Assembly (NCBI RefSeq): GCF_000145235.1
Contig: NC_014391.1
Location: 2,046,001-2,110,000 of the forward strand
Reading direction: 5' to 3'
DNA from: Micromonospora aurantiaca ATCC 27029
GTDB lineage: Bacteria; Actinomycetota; Actinomycetes; Mycobacteriales; Micromonosporaceae
Length of the DNA: 64,000 nt
The notes beneath the pieces are model-generated. The model searched no databases, was not told the origin of the DNA, and saw only the letters and a program-made list of their open reading frames with translations. A program made the position numbers and the translations under genes. Of this stretch, positions 24,008-32,762 are shown piece by piece; the first letter of the stretch is position 1; every line of letters starts with the position of its first letter.

Positions 24008-25819
24008 TCAGAGGCGGTAGACAAGCGTGCCATCGACATCCTCCCGGGTGATGCCCAGCCCGTCGACCGGCCGGTTCTCGATGCCCTCCCACGGCGTCCC
24101 CGCCGCGCGGCTCGGCACCGCGACGACCGACCGCACGCCGATCCCGCGCAGGTAGGCCACGCTGCCCGCGTCGGGGAACGTCGCCACGGCGACCCGCGTC
24201 TGGGCCTGGGTGACCGGCTCGAAGCCGCCGAGCCCGTTGGTGATCCGGGGGAACCCGTCGGTGGACCACAGCATGTAGTTCAGATCGCCCACCCCGCCGG
24301 CGGGCAGCACCAGCATCGGTTCCGGCGCGGTCCGCATCGCGGCCGGTGGCGTCGGCACGGTCGGGTGCGGCGTGCGGTTGACGCCCTCCAGCGTGACCAG
24401 GGCGAGCGGCACCAGCAGGACCAGCGCCGCCGCGGCCCGGGACACGCGTGCGGCCGCGGGCCGGCGCCACGACTCGGCCAGCGCCGTCACCAGCCCGGCC
24501 GCCAGCACGGCGAGCAGCAGGCTGGTCCAGTGCATCATCCGGCCCGGGGTACGCAACGCGTCCCAGCCCGGCAGGAGGTTGGACAACGTCAGGTAGCCGG
24601 GGTCGCCGTCCCCGCCGAGCGTGGCGCCCAGGCCCAGCAGCACGGTGCCGGCCACGCCGAGCCCCAGCGCGATCCGGTGCCGCACCGGGAACGCCGAGAC
24701 GAACAGCCCCGCCGCGGCCAGCCCGATCAGCGTCATGCCGGGTAGCAGCGCCATCTCCGGCGGCCAGGACAGCTGCTCGCGGGCGGCGGCGTGCCTTTCC
24801 CCCCACAGCCACGAGTCGCCCGGCGCGGTGACGAACCCGATCAGCGGCGGGGAGAACATCTTGGTCCAGTCCAGCGAGCGGACGGCCTGCGGGTTGAGGT
24901 CGACCACGCGCAGGTAGACCAGACCGAGCAGCAGCGTCACGGTGCCGAACACGGCGCCGCCGGCCAGGTCCGCGACGAGCAGCCGCCGGCCGAACGGGGG
25001 GCGCTCCCGCTTGCGCCACCAGGACCAGCCGTAGCAGCCGGCCGCCACCAGCACGGCGGCCAGCAGGAAGTAGACGAGCGGCAGCCCGATGCCGAAGCCG
25101 AGCGTCACCTGCCAGGCCGCGACGAGCCACCCGGCCACCGCCCAGCCGGGCCGGCGGCGCTCCGGCCGGTATCCGTGACGCAGCGACCAGCCGTGGCCGC
25201 GCGCCAGCATCGCCAGCGCCAGCGCGATCCCGCCGCTGGACAGGATGTTCAGGTGGCCGGAGTGCGCCAGCCGCCAGGGCGCGTACGCCCACGCGATCCC
25301 GGCGACCGCACCGCCCCAGCGGTTGGCGCCGAGCTGCCGGGCCAGCGCGTACGCCCCGAGGAACGCCAGCGCGTGCAGCAGCACGTAGAGCACGTTGTAG
25401 CGGATCACAGCGGCCTCGAAGCCGGAGCCGAGCATCCCGAACGGGGCGTACCCGAGCAGCGTGTCGCTGTAGGCGTAGGTGTAGCGCTCCGGGTAGAACG
25501 TGTTCGAGTTCCAGAGGTTGGCCGGGTCGCTGAGCAGGGCGTGCCCCGACCAGGCGACCTGCCACGCCTGCAACGTCGGGTCGCCGAGGTCGCCGGGGAT
25601 CGTGGTCGCCGGGTGCCGCATCGTCGGCCAGGTCAGCACCACCGCCAGCAGCAGGCTGCCCAGGATCGCCAGCGTCCACTCCGGGTTCGGCCGCCACCGG
25701 CGTCTGCCGTCCGGGGAACGCCCGTCGGAGGGGCGGTCGTCCGAGGGCGGCTCGGCGGGAGGCCGCGCGGGACCGGTGTCCTCAGCGGCCGGCGGGGCGA
25801 CGGCGGGCCGGATTTTCAT
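24008..25819 (-). CDS. Polytopic membrane protein, GT-C-like glycosyltransferase candidate
   Basis: 603 aa. A Pro/Asp-rich cytosolic N terminus is followed by about ten hydrophobic helices starting EWTLAILGSLLLAVVLTWPTM. An early extracytoplasmic loop has GDLGDPTLQAWQVAWSGHALLSDPANLWN, the acidic GDxxD-type loop of GT-C/ArnT-YfhO-like proteins. The C-terminal 110 residues form a soluble extracellular domain (PMLVLPAGGVGDLNYMLWSTDGFPRITNG). It lies 15 bases upstream of the GtrB-like gene on the same strand, consistent with transfer of a polyprenyl-linked sugar outside the membrane. Acceptor unknown. Confidence 0.7.
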   Translation of the reverse strand: MKIRPAVAPPAAEDTGPARPPAEPPSDDRPSDGRSPDGRRRWRPNPEWTLAILGSLLLAVVLTWPTMRHPATTIPGDLGDPTLQAWQVAWSGHALLSDPANLWNSNTFYPERYTYAYSDTLLGYAPFGMLGSGFEAAVIRYNVLYVLLHALAFLGAYALARQLGANRWGGAVAGIAWAYAPWRLAHSGHLNILSSGGIALALAMLARGHGWSLRHGYRPERRRPGWAVAGWLVAAWQVTLGFGIGLPLVYFLLAAVLVAAGCYGWSWWRKRERPPFGRRLLVADLAGGAVFGTVTLLLGLVYLRVVDLNPQAVRSLDWTKMFSPPLIGFVTAPGDSWLWGERHAAAREQLSWPPEMALLPGMTLIGLAAAGLFVSAFPVRHRIALGLGVAGTVLLGLGATLGGDGDPGYLTLSNLLPGWDALRTPGRMMHWTSLLLAVLAAGLVTALAESWRRPAAARVSRAAAALVLLVPLALVTLEGVNRTPHPTVPTPPAAMRTAPEPMLVLPAGGVGDLNYMLWSTDGFPRITNGLGGFEPVTQAQTRVAVATFPDAGSVAYLRGIGVRSVVAVPSRAAGTPWEGIENRPVDGLGITREDVDGTLVYRL

Positions 25820-25880
25820 GGGATAGATGCTTCACGATGCTGCTGGTCCTGTCGATCCGCTGTCCGAAATGTGGTTGAAA

Positions 25881-25902
25881 CTTCCGGCCGGCATACCGGA
25901 AG
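25881..25902 (-). terminator. Candidate terminator of the DinB-like gene
   Basis: CTTCCGG (25881-25887) and CCGGAAG (25896-25902) form a stem just past the DinB-like stop. On the minus strand it is followed by TTT. Confidence 0.45.
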
Positions 25903-25907
25903 GCCGG

Positions 25908-26498
25908 CTACTCGAACCGGTCGGCGAGCGCCGACAGCTTACTGACGTACGCCGGCCAGTCGTAGCCCTCGGGAACGTTCCGGTTGTCCCGCCCCAGCCC
26001 GATCGCCGCGTCGTGCTGCTCGCGCATGACGTCGGCGTGCCCGGCGTGCCGGGCCAGGTCGACGCAGACGTGCACGATGACATGGTGCAGTGTCACGTCC
26101 TGCCGGCCCGGCTGCCACCACGGCACCCGCCCCGGCGCGTCCAGCGGCAGCGTCTCGATCGTCTCGTCCGCGAACGCCCCGACGCGGCGGTACAGGTCGA
26201 TCAGCCCGTCCTTTGTCTCGTCGGCCCGGGCGTACCAGTCCGCCTGCGGGTCGCCGTCGAACGCGTCGTCCGGAACCAGTTCCCCGGGGGTGGGGAACTC
26301 GCGGCCGAACGTGGTCCCGAAGTAGCCGGCCTCGACGTTCAGGCAGTGCTTGAGCAGGCCCAGGAAGTTGTTGCCGGTCGCGGTGCGGGGAAGCCGGGCC
26401 TCACGTTCGCTCAGCCCGTCGAGCTTCCAGATCAGATTCTCCCGGATCGCGCGCAGGTAGTGGTGCAGCGTTGCCTTCGGGTCGTACGGCTCACTCAT
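25908..26498 (-). CDS. DinB/DUF664 family protein
   Basis: 196 aa from ATG 26498. The four-helix DinB fold is suggested by HHYLRAIRENLIWKLDGLSEREARLPRTATGNNFLGLLKHCLNVEAGYFGTTFG, with a His of the metal triad in KHCLNVE. Further on is TLHHVIVHVCVDLARHAGHADVMREQHD, which supplies the other His residues. Family members are metal-dependent, mycothiol- or bacillithiol-linked transferases. The actinomycete context fits a mycothiol-dependent enzyme, but the substrate is unknown. Confidence 0.82.
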   Translation of the reverse strand: MSEPYDPKATLHHYLRAIRENLIWKLDGLSEREARLPRTATGNNFLGLLKHCLNVEAGYFGTTFGREFPTPGELVPDDAFDGDPQADWYARADETKDGLIDLYRRVGAFADETIETLPLDAPGRVPWWQPGRQDVTLHHVIVHVCVDLARHAGHADVMREQHDAAIGLGRDNRNVPEGYDWPAYVSKLSALADRFE

Positions 26499-26541
26499 GC
26501 CCGACACTCTTCCGCATGGGTCGGACATCGTGGGGGCGGCG

Positions 26542-26958
26542 TCAGCCGGTCTGGCTGCTGTCCTTGTGCGCGCCCCACCCGTGCCAGCGCTCGATCTCGA
26601 TCCAGGCGCTGACCCGGGCGCGGTCCCGCCGGGGGTAGGGGCGCCCGGTGTAGTGCTGCGAGATCCGGTCGATGTCCGCCAGGCCGTCGTCGTCGCGCAA
26701 CTCGGCGACGCGCCCGATGAGGCTGACGTGGGTGTACCAGTTCTCCTCGTCCAGCACGGTCAGGGAGACCCGGGGATCGCTGCGCAGGTGCGCCAGCCGG
26801 CGGCGGCCCTCGTCCATGTTCACCAGGACGCGGCCGTCCTCCCACAGGTACCAGGTGGCCGCGGACACCGGCTGGCCGTCGCGCAGCGTGGCGATGACGG
26901 CCGGGTTCGGCTTGCGCAGCATGGCGACGGCGGGCTCGGGCAGCGGCGGCTTCGACAT
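26542..26958 (-). CDS. PPOX-class (F420-type) oxidoreductase
   Basis: 138 aa with the split-barrel flavin-binding fold: LRKPNPAVIATLRDGQPVSAATWYLWEDGRVLVNMDEGRRRLAHLRSDPRVSLTVLDEENWYTHVSLIGRVAEL. The K-x-x-x-hydrophobic strand plus the R-x-x-x-L-x-R-x-P-x-V-S-L motif is the signature of small PPOX/F420-binding proteins. The C-terminal part (YTGRPYPRRDRARVSAWIEIERWHGWGAH) completes the barrel. Such enzymes reduce substrates with F420H2 or FMN. Single gene; role unknown. Confidence 0.85.
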   Translation of the reverse strand: MSKPPLPEPAVAMLRKPNPAVIATLRDGQPVSAATWYLWEDGRVLVNMDEGRRRLAHLRSDPRVSLTVLDEENWYTHVSLIGRVAELRDDDGLADIDRISQHYTGRPYPRRDRARVSAWIEIERWHGWGAHKDSSQTG

Positions 26959-27016
26959 AGCTCTCACTCTACGTACCCGCCGGGTCCGCCGCTGGTCATG
27001 CGGACGGCGCCGCCCG

Positions 27017-27053
27017 GACGGGCTCCCCGGCGGCGCCCGCCGGGGAGCCCGTC
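27017..27053 (-). terminator. Terminator of the GH59-GH43-esterase operon
   Basis: Perfect 17-base arms (27017-27033, 27037-27053) with a 3-base loop lie just beyond the end of the esterase gene's original reading frame at 27063. The hairpin therefore marks the original end of that gene, downstream of the amber codon at 27306. Confidence 0.75.
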
Positions 27054-27062
27054 GCACGCCGG

Positions 27063-28187
27063 TCAGGCGCGTGCGCTCCACTGCTGGTTGGTGCCGCCGT
27101 GGCAGTCCCAGAGGTTGATCCTGGTCCCGTTGGCGGTGCCGTAGCCGGCCGCGTCCAGGCAGCGCCCGGACTGGACGCCGCTGATCGTGCCGTTGGCGTT
27201 GAGGTTCCACTGCTGGTTGGGCTGGCCGTTGCAGTCCCAGATGATCACGCTGGTGCCGTTCGCGGTGCCCCGCCCACTCGCGTCGAGGCACTTGTTGCCA
27301 AGCACCTACAACTGCTTGGCCGAGGTGTAGGTCCAGCGCTGCATGGTGCCGCCCCAGCAGTCGTACAGCTGCACCGCGGTGCCGTTCGTGGTGCTGCCGT
27401 TCGGCACGTCCAGGCACCGGCCCGAGCCGGCGCCGACGAGCTGCACGTTCTGGTACGTGCCGCCGCCGCTGCCGGGGGTGCCGATGCTGCCGGACACCGA
27501 CTGCAACGCGCGGTACCAGACCGCTGCCATCTTGTCGTAGCCGGTGGCGGTCGGGTGGATGCCGTCGATCAGGTCGGCGGTGGTCAGCGCCGAGTGCTGG
27601 TCGACCAGGTGGACCCGCTTGCCGGCGTTCACCTTCGACTGCACGATGCCGGGCAGCGCGGCGTTGAACGTGCGCACCGCCGCCGCCTGGCCGGAGTTGG
27701 CGAGCGGGATGATCTGCGCGACGAACACGTCCGCGTTCGGCGCCGTGGTGGTGATGCGGTCGATGAGCGAGGAGAGCCGGTTCGGCGCGGTCGAGACGTT
27801 GTAGTTCTGCAGGATGTCGTTGGTGCCGATGTGCAGCAGCACGGTGCGCGGCTGGTAGGCGTTCAGCCAGCCGGTGATGTTGGCGTCGATCTGGTCGATG
27901 CGCCAGCCGGGGTGGCCCTCGTGGTCGTGGTCGCCGAGGTTGCCCGGCCCGTTGAACTGCGAGCCGACCAGGTCGACCCGGTAGCCGCCGCCGGCCAGCC
28001 GCTGCCACAGGCCGATCCGGTAACCGCCCGGCACCTGGGTGCCCTCGGTGATGGAGTCACCGAGCGGCATCACCCGGGTGCCGCCGTTGGACTCCGCGCC
28101 GGCCGGGCCGGCGGGCGTCAGCACGCCGGCGGCCAGCAGCGCCAGCGCGGCGCCCGCGGTGAGCCATCTCCTCGCTCCGGTACGCAT
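27063..28187 (-). pseudogene. Secreted GDSL (SGNH) esterase with CBM13 interrupted by an amber codon
   Basis: The ATG at 28187 (GAGAGGAGC upstream) starts a signal peptide (RRWLTAGAALALLAAGVLTPAGPAGA) and an SGNH hydrolase domain. The nucleophile Ser45 is in MPLGDSITEG, block III is GTND, and block V is LIDGIHPTATGYDKMA. A ricin-type CBM13 follows. Its first lobe ends ...YTSAKQL, then TAG at 27306-27308; the same frame continues VLGNKCLDASGRG to a natural stop at 27063, encoding the second and third lobes. The GH59 protein has Q at the equivalent place (RQLQVYGGKCLD), so CAG to TAG is the simplest event. The 293-aa enzyme is probably active but with a one-lobe CBM13. Confidence 0.8.
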
Positions 28188-28198
28188 GAACGCTCCTC

Positions 28199-29986
28199 TC
28201 ACGGGCTGGTGCAGGTCAGGGACGGGGTGGACGGTGAGCCGTCGGCGATGAAGCCGAACGTGGTCGAGCCGGACGCGGGCACGGAGCCGTTGTACGCCGC
28301 GTTGCGGACGGTCGCCGTGGATCCGCTGGTGCTCAGCGTGCCGCTCCAGACCTGGCTGATGCTCTGACCACCGGCGAGGGTCCACCGCACCGACCAGCCG
28401 TTGAGCGCCGCGGCGCCCGCGGTGACCGTCACCTCGGCCTGGAAACCGCCGGACCAGGAGTTGGTGGTGCGGTAGGTCGCGGTGCAGGCGTCGCCGGTCG
28501 GCGGCGGCGTGCTGGGCGGCGGGGGAGAGGAGGGTGGCGGGGTCGACGGGGGGACCGGCGGCGGGGTGCCGCTGAGGCCGGAGGTGAACCACCAGTGGTC
28601 GATGTTGAACAGCGAGCCGCTGCCGCCGGTGAACCGCAGGTAGAGGTCGTGGGTGCCGGTGGCGCCGCTGACCGGGCAGCTCGGGTTGGTCCAGGTCTGC
28701 CAGTCGCCGGTGGGGGTCACCTGGCAGGTGCCCACCAGCGGGCCGGTCACGCTGTCCAGGCGCAGCTCGATGGACCCCCCGCTGCCGGCCGAGGCCACCA
28801 TGGCGGTGAACTTGGTCGCGCCGGCGCCGAAGGCCACGCCCTTGACCTTGATGTAGTCCCCGTTGTCGATGTAGCCGACGTTCCTCCCGCCCAGGGAGGA
28901 CGCCTCGGTCTCGACCCCCTGCCCCCAGGCCATCGTCTCGGCCTCCTGCCGGGAGTACGGGTTCACGGTGCCGACCTGCGGGGCGCCGGTGGTGGTCATG
29001 TTGATCGTGGGGATCGAGCCGTCAGCGCCGTAGGAGAACTTCTCCACCGCCACCGACCTGGTGAAACCGCCGCCGCCGGGCAACGCGCCGTTGTGGTAGA
29101 AGAAGTACGAGTTGCCCTTGAAGTCGATGATCCCGGGATGGTTGGTGAAGCTGCTGCCCTGGGTCGGCATGATCGTCCCGCGGTACGTCCACGGGCCCAG
29201 CGGCCCGGGAGCGGTCGAGTAGGCGACGAACTCCGAGCAGCACCTGGCCGCGAACGCCATGTAGTAGAGGCCGTTGCGCTTGTACACCCACGGCCCCTCC
29301 TCGTAGAGGGTCGGCCGGTTCGCGTCACCGGTCCGCGCCCCGAAGCCCGCGGTGGTCAGCGGGATCTGGGTGGGGCTGCCGGAGTACGAGGTCATGTCCG
29401 CGTTCAGCTTCACGTACCACAGTCGCGGGTTGCCCCAGTACAGGTACGCCTGGCCGTCGTCGTCGATGAACACCGTCGGGTCGATCTCGCCGTTGCTCAC
29501 CAGCGGACGCCCGATGGCGTCACGGAACGGCCCGGTGGGGCTGTCCGCCACCGCCACCCCGATGCCCATCTGGCCGGTCGCCCGGACGACCATCGGCACG
29601 TACCAGTAGAACTTGCCGTTGCGCTGGACCGCCTGGCCGGCCCACGCGTCCTGCTTGGCCCAGCTGAACGTGGCGAGGCTGAGCGGCGACCCGTGGTCGG
29701 TCCAGTTCACCATGTCGTCGGACGAGAAGACCCGCCACTCCTTCATGGTGAACCAGGTCGAGTTGTCCTCGTCGTGGCCGGTGTAGAGGTAGACGCGGCC
29801 GTCGTGGACCAGCGGGGCCGGGTCGGCCGTGTAGATCGTCTGCACGATCGGGTTGTCCGCCCGGGCGACGGTCGGGGTCAGCCCTCCGGCGATGACCGGG
29901 GCCAGCCCCAGCAGGGCGAGCATCGTCACGGCCAGCGCGAGCCATCGTCTGGTCCGGCGGTCGGGTCTCCATAGCGTTGAGGTCAC
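28199..29986 (-). CDS. Secreted GH43 arabinofuranosidase/xylosidase-like enzyme with CBM6 and CBM2
   Basis: 595 aa from a GTG preceded by GGGGAG. Signal peptide WLALAVTMLALLGLAPVIAGGL. The five-bladed GH43 domain carries the three acids: Asp55 in YTADPAPLVHDG (base), Asp169 in NGEIDPTVFID (pKa modulator) and Glu230 in LYEEGPWVYKRNG (acid). A CBM6 follows at about 350-475 (RQEAETMAWGQGVETEASS to FNIDHWWFT). A Pro/Ser linker and a C-terminal CBM2 (CTATYRTTNSWSGGFQAEV to LTCTSP) complete it. It removes arabinose or xylose from hemicellulose or arabinogalactan side chains. Middle gene of the GH59 operon, 11 bases from the esterase gene. Confidence 0.92.
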   Translation of the reverse strand: MTSTLWRPDRRTRRWLALAVTMLALLGLAPVIAGGLTPTVARADNPIVQTIYTADPAPLVHDGRVYLYTGHDEDNSTWFTMKEWRVFSSDDMVNWTDHGSPLSLATFSWAKQDAWAGQAVQRNGKFYWYVPMVVRATGQMGIGVAVADSPTGPFRDAIGRPLVSNGEIDPTVFIDDDGQAYLYWGNPRLWYVKLNADMTSYSGSPTQIPLTTAGFGARTGDANRPTLYEEGPWVYKRNGLYYMAFAARCCSEFVAYSTAPGPLGPWTYRGTIMPTQGSSFTNHPGIIDFKGNSYFFYHNGALPGGGGFTRSVAVEKFSYGADGSIPTINMTTTGAPQVGTVNPYSRQEAETMAWGQGVETEASSLGGRNVGYIDNGDYIKVKGVAFGAGATKFTAMVASAGSGGSIELRLDSVTGPLVGTCQVTPTGDWQTWTNPSCPVSGATGTHDLYLRFTGGSGSLFNIDHWWFTSGLSGTPPPVPPSTPPPSSPPPPSTPPPTGDACTATYRTTNSWSGGFQAEVTVTAGAAALNGWSVRWTLAGGQSISQVWSGTLSTSGSTATVRNAAYNGSVPASGSTTFGFIADGSPSTPSLTCTSP

Positions 29987-30047
29987 AGGTCGTCTCCCCG
30001 GTAGGCCGCGCCGCGGCGGATGGGTACGGTCGGCGAAGGTCGGGCCG

Positions 30048-32477
30048 TCACGCCCGGCTCCACTTCTGGCTGCTGCCGCCGGTGCAGGCGGACAGGACGA
30101 TCGGGGTGCCGTTGCCGGTCCCGCCGCCGTTCGGGCTCAGGCACAGTCCGGACTGGACGCCGGTGATCGTGCCGTCGGTGTTGACGTTCCACTGCTGGTT
30201 GGCGCCGCCGTTGCAGTCCCAGATGATGACCCGGGTGCCGGACGAGGTGCCCTGGCCCTCGGCGTCGAGGCACTTGCCGCCGTACACCTGGAGCTGCCGG
30301 CCGGAGGTCGCCGTCCACTGCTGGTTCGCGCCGCCGTTGCACTCCCACAACGTCACCTGGGTGCCGTTGGTCTGGGACTGGTTCGGCACGTCCAGGCAGC
30401 GGCTGGAGTTGGGGTTGAGCAGGGCGCCGCTCGTACCCCCGGGGTTGCCGCCCGGGCCGGCGACCACCGACAGGTTGTCGAACTGGGCGGTCTCGCCCTG
30501 GCTGGTGCCGAAGCCGACCTGGCCGGTGCCGAACGTGGAGTCGGTGACCGTGCCGACAGTCGTGCCGTCGATGGTGGCGGTGATGGTGGAGCCGGCGAAG
30601 CCCAGCGCGAGGCTGTGCCAGCGGTTGGTGCCGAGCGCGGCGACGTTCCCGCTGCGCAGCGTGGCGAGCTGCCCGGCGGTGTTGTTGCGCAGGATCGACC
30701 ACGAGCCGGAGTCGGTGACCCGCAGGAAGTAGCCGTTGTACCGGCCGATCGGGTCGAGGTTCGTGGTGCCGACGCGGCCCTGGATCTGGGCGTAGCCGGA
30801 CTGTTCGAGCAGGACGTCGGCGGAGACGGTGTAGTTGCCCCAGCTCAGGTTCCCGCCGTAGGTGGCCGGGTCGGCGAGCGTCTTCCAGGTGATCGGGGCC
30901 TGCGCGGACATCTGCCGCAGGCACATGCCGGCCCGGCCGCCGCCGCAGCCGACGGTCTCGAACGCGCCCTGCATGTCCTGGAGGTACTTCGGTATCCGCC
31001 CGGCCGCGTAGCCGTCGAAGTCGTCGCGGTACGGCAGGCCGAGCGAGCCCTGTGCCGGGCTGGTGGCGGTGCCCTTGCCCTGCCCGGTGGTCGTGGTGAC
31101 GGTGTAGAGGTGCCCGGGCTGGACGGTGAGCGAGAACGATCCGCCCGACGGGGTGATGTCCGCGCCGCGGACGAAGAAGTCGTTCGGGTTCGTCGAGTTC
31201 AGGTTCGTGGACCAGACGTGCACCTGGCCGGTGGAGAGCCCGCCGGTGACGTTCACGGTGAGCTGCTGCGCCGATGTGGCGTCCATGGTCTCGATGACGG
31301 TGCTGTAGTCGCCGCCGGTGGGGGAGCGCAGCGACACGTAGCTGCCGTTGTTGCGGTTGCCGCCCAGGTAGCCCGAGGACGAGTCGAGGTAGCGCCAGCC
31401 GGGCGCGGTGAACTGGGTGGTGTGCGCCAGCGCCCAGGTGTTCTTGCCGACCGAGTACCAGCCGGACCAGGGCTGGTTGGCCAGGATCAGCCCGACCGTG
31501 GACCAGGGCAGGTTCGGTGTGATCGCGGCGATCAGGTCCCAGTTGAGGTAGGCGACCATCCGGCCGTCGATGTAGCCGCGGTTGATGCCGCGGGCCAGCG
31601 GCTTGGCGCCGTCGTTGTAGTCCTGCGAGCCGCCCTCGCTGTTCCACAGCGTCTTGCCGGTGCTGGTGGCGGTGGACGAGACGGTGCAGGTGGTCTGCGC
31701 GCTGAGGTAGCCGCACGGGTAGTGGCCGCTGAGCACGTCGATGCTGTTGCGCAGCGTGGTGTTGCCGGCGACGGCGTTCGCCGGGCCCCAGCTGCCCGGG
31801 TAGTCGTCGCCGTAGATGATCTTCACGTTGCCGTACCCGTTGCTGTTCAGCGCCTGACGCAGGCTGATGGTCCAGTTCGCGTCGGTCCGCTTCTCGTTCT
31901 GGGCGGCGGTGACGTAGTCCATGGTCAGGTTGTGCTGCCGCGCGCAGCCCAGCCAGTCCACGAAGTAGTTGATCATGTCCTGGGACATGAAGTTGCCGTT
32001 GCCGATCCACCCGGGAGCGCCCCAGGGCAGTGCCGCCAGCTTGATGGCGGGGTTGCGGGCCTTGGCCTGCTCCATGATCCACCACTGGTAGCCGCGGTTG
32101 CAGTTGAGATCGCCCCGGACGTGCTCGTGGCTCGGCTCGGAGCCGCTGGTGGAGTTGGTGTCGCCGCCCATCTCGACCTTGAGGATCTGCAGCGCGGCGC
32201 CGTGGCCGGGCTTGAACAGGTAGTCCAGGATCTGCCCGCGTTGCGGCTCGGGATAGTCGATCAGCAGCCGGCTGTTGCCGCCGCCGCCGCTGACCGCGCC
32301 GACCCCGTCGAACGTCTGGCCGCCGGAGGCGCCGTTGACGGTGATCGAGGTGGCCGCCTGCGCGGGGGTCGCGGCGAGCGTCAGGCCGCCGCCGGTGGCG
32401 GCCAGGGCGAGAGCGAGGGCGGGTGCGGCGAGACGCGATGGCCCGGATCGGACGGGCCGGGGACGGGGGATCACCAT
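30048..32477 (-). CDS. Secreted GH59 (galactocerebrosidase-family) enzyme with C-terminal CBM13
   Basis: 809 aa from ATG 32477 (GAGGAGCC upstream). Signal peptide ends near TPAQA (about residue 41). The mature part matches the galactosylceramidase family closely: FDGVGAVSGGGGNSRLLIDYPEPQRGQILDYLF, ILKVEMGGDTNSTSGSEPSHEH, the acid/base Glu195 in AAQNEKR and the nucleophile Glu281 in LWNSEGGS, then NQPWSGWYSV and TTQFTAPGW. A lectin-like region (PYRDDFDGYAAGRIPKYLQDMQGAFE to FDNLSVV) follows, and a three-lobe ricin-type CBM13 with QQW and CLD motifs ends the protein. Bacterial GH59 enzymes act on terminal beta-galactose; here the neighbours point to plant galactan. Upstream lie two LacI-type operator-like sites. 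Confidence 0.9.
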   Translation of the reverse strand: MVIPRPRPVRSGPSRLAAPALALALAATGGGLTLAATPAQAATSITVNGASGGQTFDGVGAVSGGGGNSRLLIDYPEPQRGQILDYLFKPGHGAALQILKVEMGGDTNSTSGSEPSHEHVRGDLNCNRGYQWWIMEQAKARNPAIKLAALPWGAPGWIGNGNFMSQDMINYFVDWLGCARQHNLTMDYVTAAQNEKRTDANWTISLRQALNSNGYGNVKIIYGDDYPGSWGPANAVAGNTTLRNSIDVLSGHYPCGYLSAQTTCTVSSTATSTGKTLWNSEGGSQDYNDGAKPLARGINRGYIDGRMVAYLNWDLIAAITPNLPWSTVGLILANQPWSGWYSVGKNTWALAHTTQFTAPGWRYLDSSSGYLGGNRNNGSYVSLRSPTGGDYSTVIETMDATSAQQLTVNVTGGLSTGQVHVWSTNLNSTNPNDFFVRGADITPSGGSFSLTVQPGHLYTVTTTTGQGKGTATSPAQGSLGLPYRDDFDGYAAGRIPKYLQDMQGAFETVGCGGGRAGMCLRQMSAQAPITWKTLADPATYGGNLSWGNYTVSADVLLEQSGYAQIQGRVGTTNLDPIGRYNGYFLRVTDSGSWSILRNNTAGQLATLRSGNVAALGTNRWHSLALGFAGSTITATIDGTTVGTVTDSTFGTGQVGFGTSQGETAQFDNLSVVAGPGGNPGGTSGALLNPNSSRCLDVPNQSQTNGTQVTLWECNGGANQQWTATSGRQLQVYGGKCLDAEGQGTSSGTRVIIWDCNGGANQQWNVNTDGTITGVQSGLCLSPNGGGTGNGTPIVLSACTGGSSQKWSRA

Positions 32478-32549
32478 GACGGCTCCTCGGGTACGCGCGG
32501 GCGCCCGACCGTCCGGGACGGTGCCTCGCGAGTTGTGGATGGCCGTCGG

Positions 32550-32563
32550 TGTAAACGCTAACA
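32550..32563. promoter_or_regulatory. LacI-type operator-like site 1 upstream of GH59
   Basis: TGTAAACGCTAACA has the near-palindromic TGT-N3-CG-N3-ACA form with the central CG of LacI-family operators. It is 73 bases upstream of the GH59 ATG. Confidence 0.6.
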
Positions 32564-32618
32564 GCGGCGGTGCGGTGGCCCCAGGGGTGCCGGTGGTGGT
32601 GGCCTGCGGGGTCGTGAA

Positions 32619-32632
32619 TGTTAGCGCAAACA
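32619..32632. promoter_or_regulatory. LacI-type operator-like site 2 upstream of GH59
   Basis: TGTTAGCGCAAACA repeats site 1 in the opposite orientation 69 bases away. An AT-rich TAATTA just upstream on the minus strand could be the -10 region. The paired sites suggest looping or cooperative repression lifted by an oligosaccharide. The 285-base gap 32478-32762 otherwise shows only GC-rich sequence. Confidence 0.6.
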
Positions 32633-32762
32633 TCGACCAGAGTTAATTAGAGCACATCCCGGCGTCCGGCGGGGCGTCGGTCCTCTCGCCGGTGCCGGGC
32701 CGGGGGCCGCGGTGCCACCCCTCGGCCCGGCTCCCCGTGCGGGGATCGGCGGGCCGGCCCGG

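Noticed and set aside
32520..32633. An N-terminal extension of the GH59 protein to 32633
   Set aside because: It would place the LacI-like operators inside the coding region and a long non-signal sequence before the signal peptide; ATG 32477 has GAGGAG.
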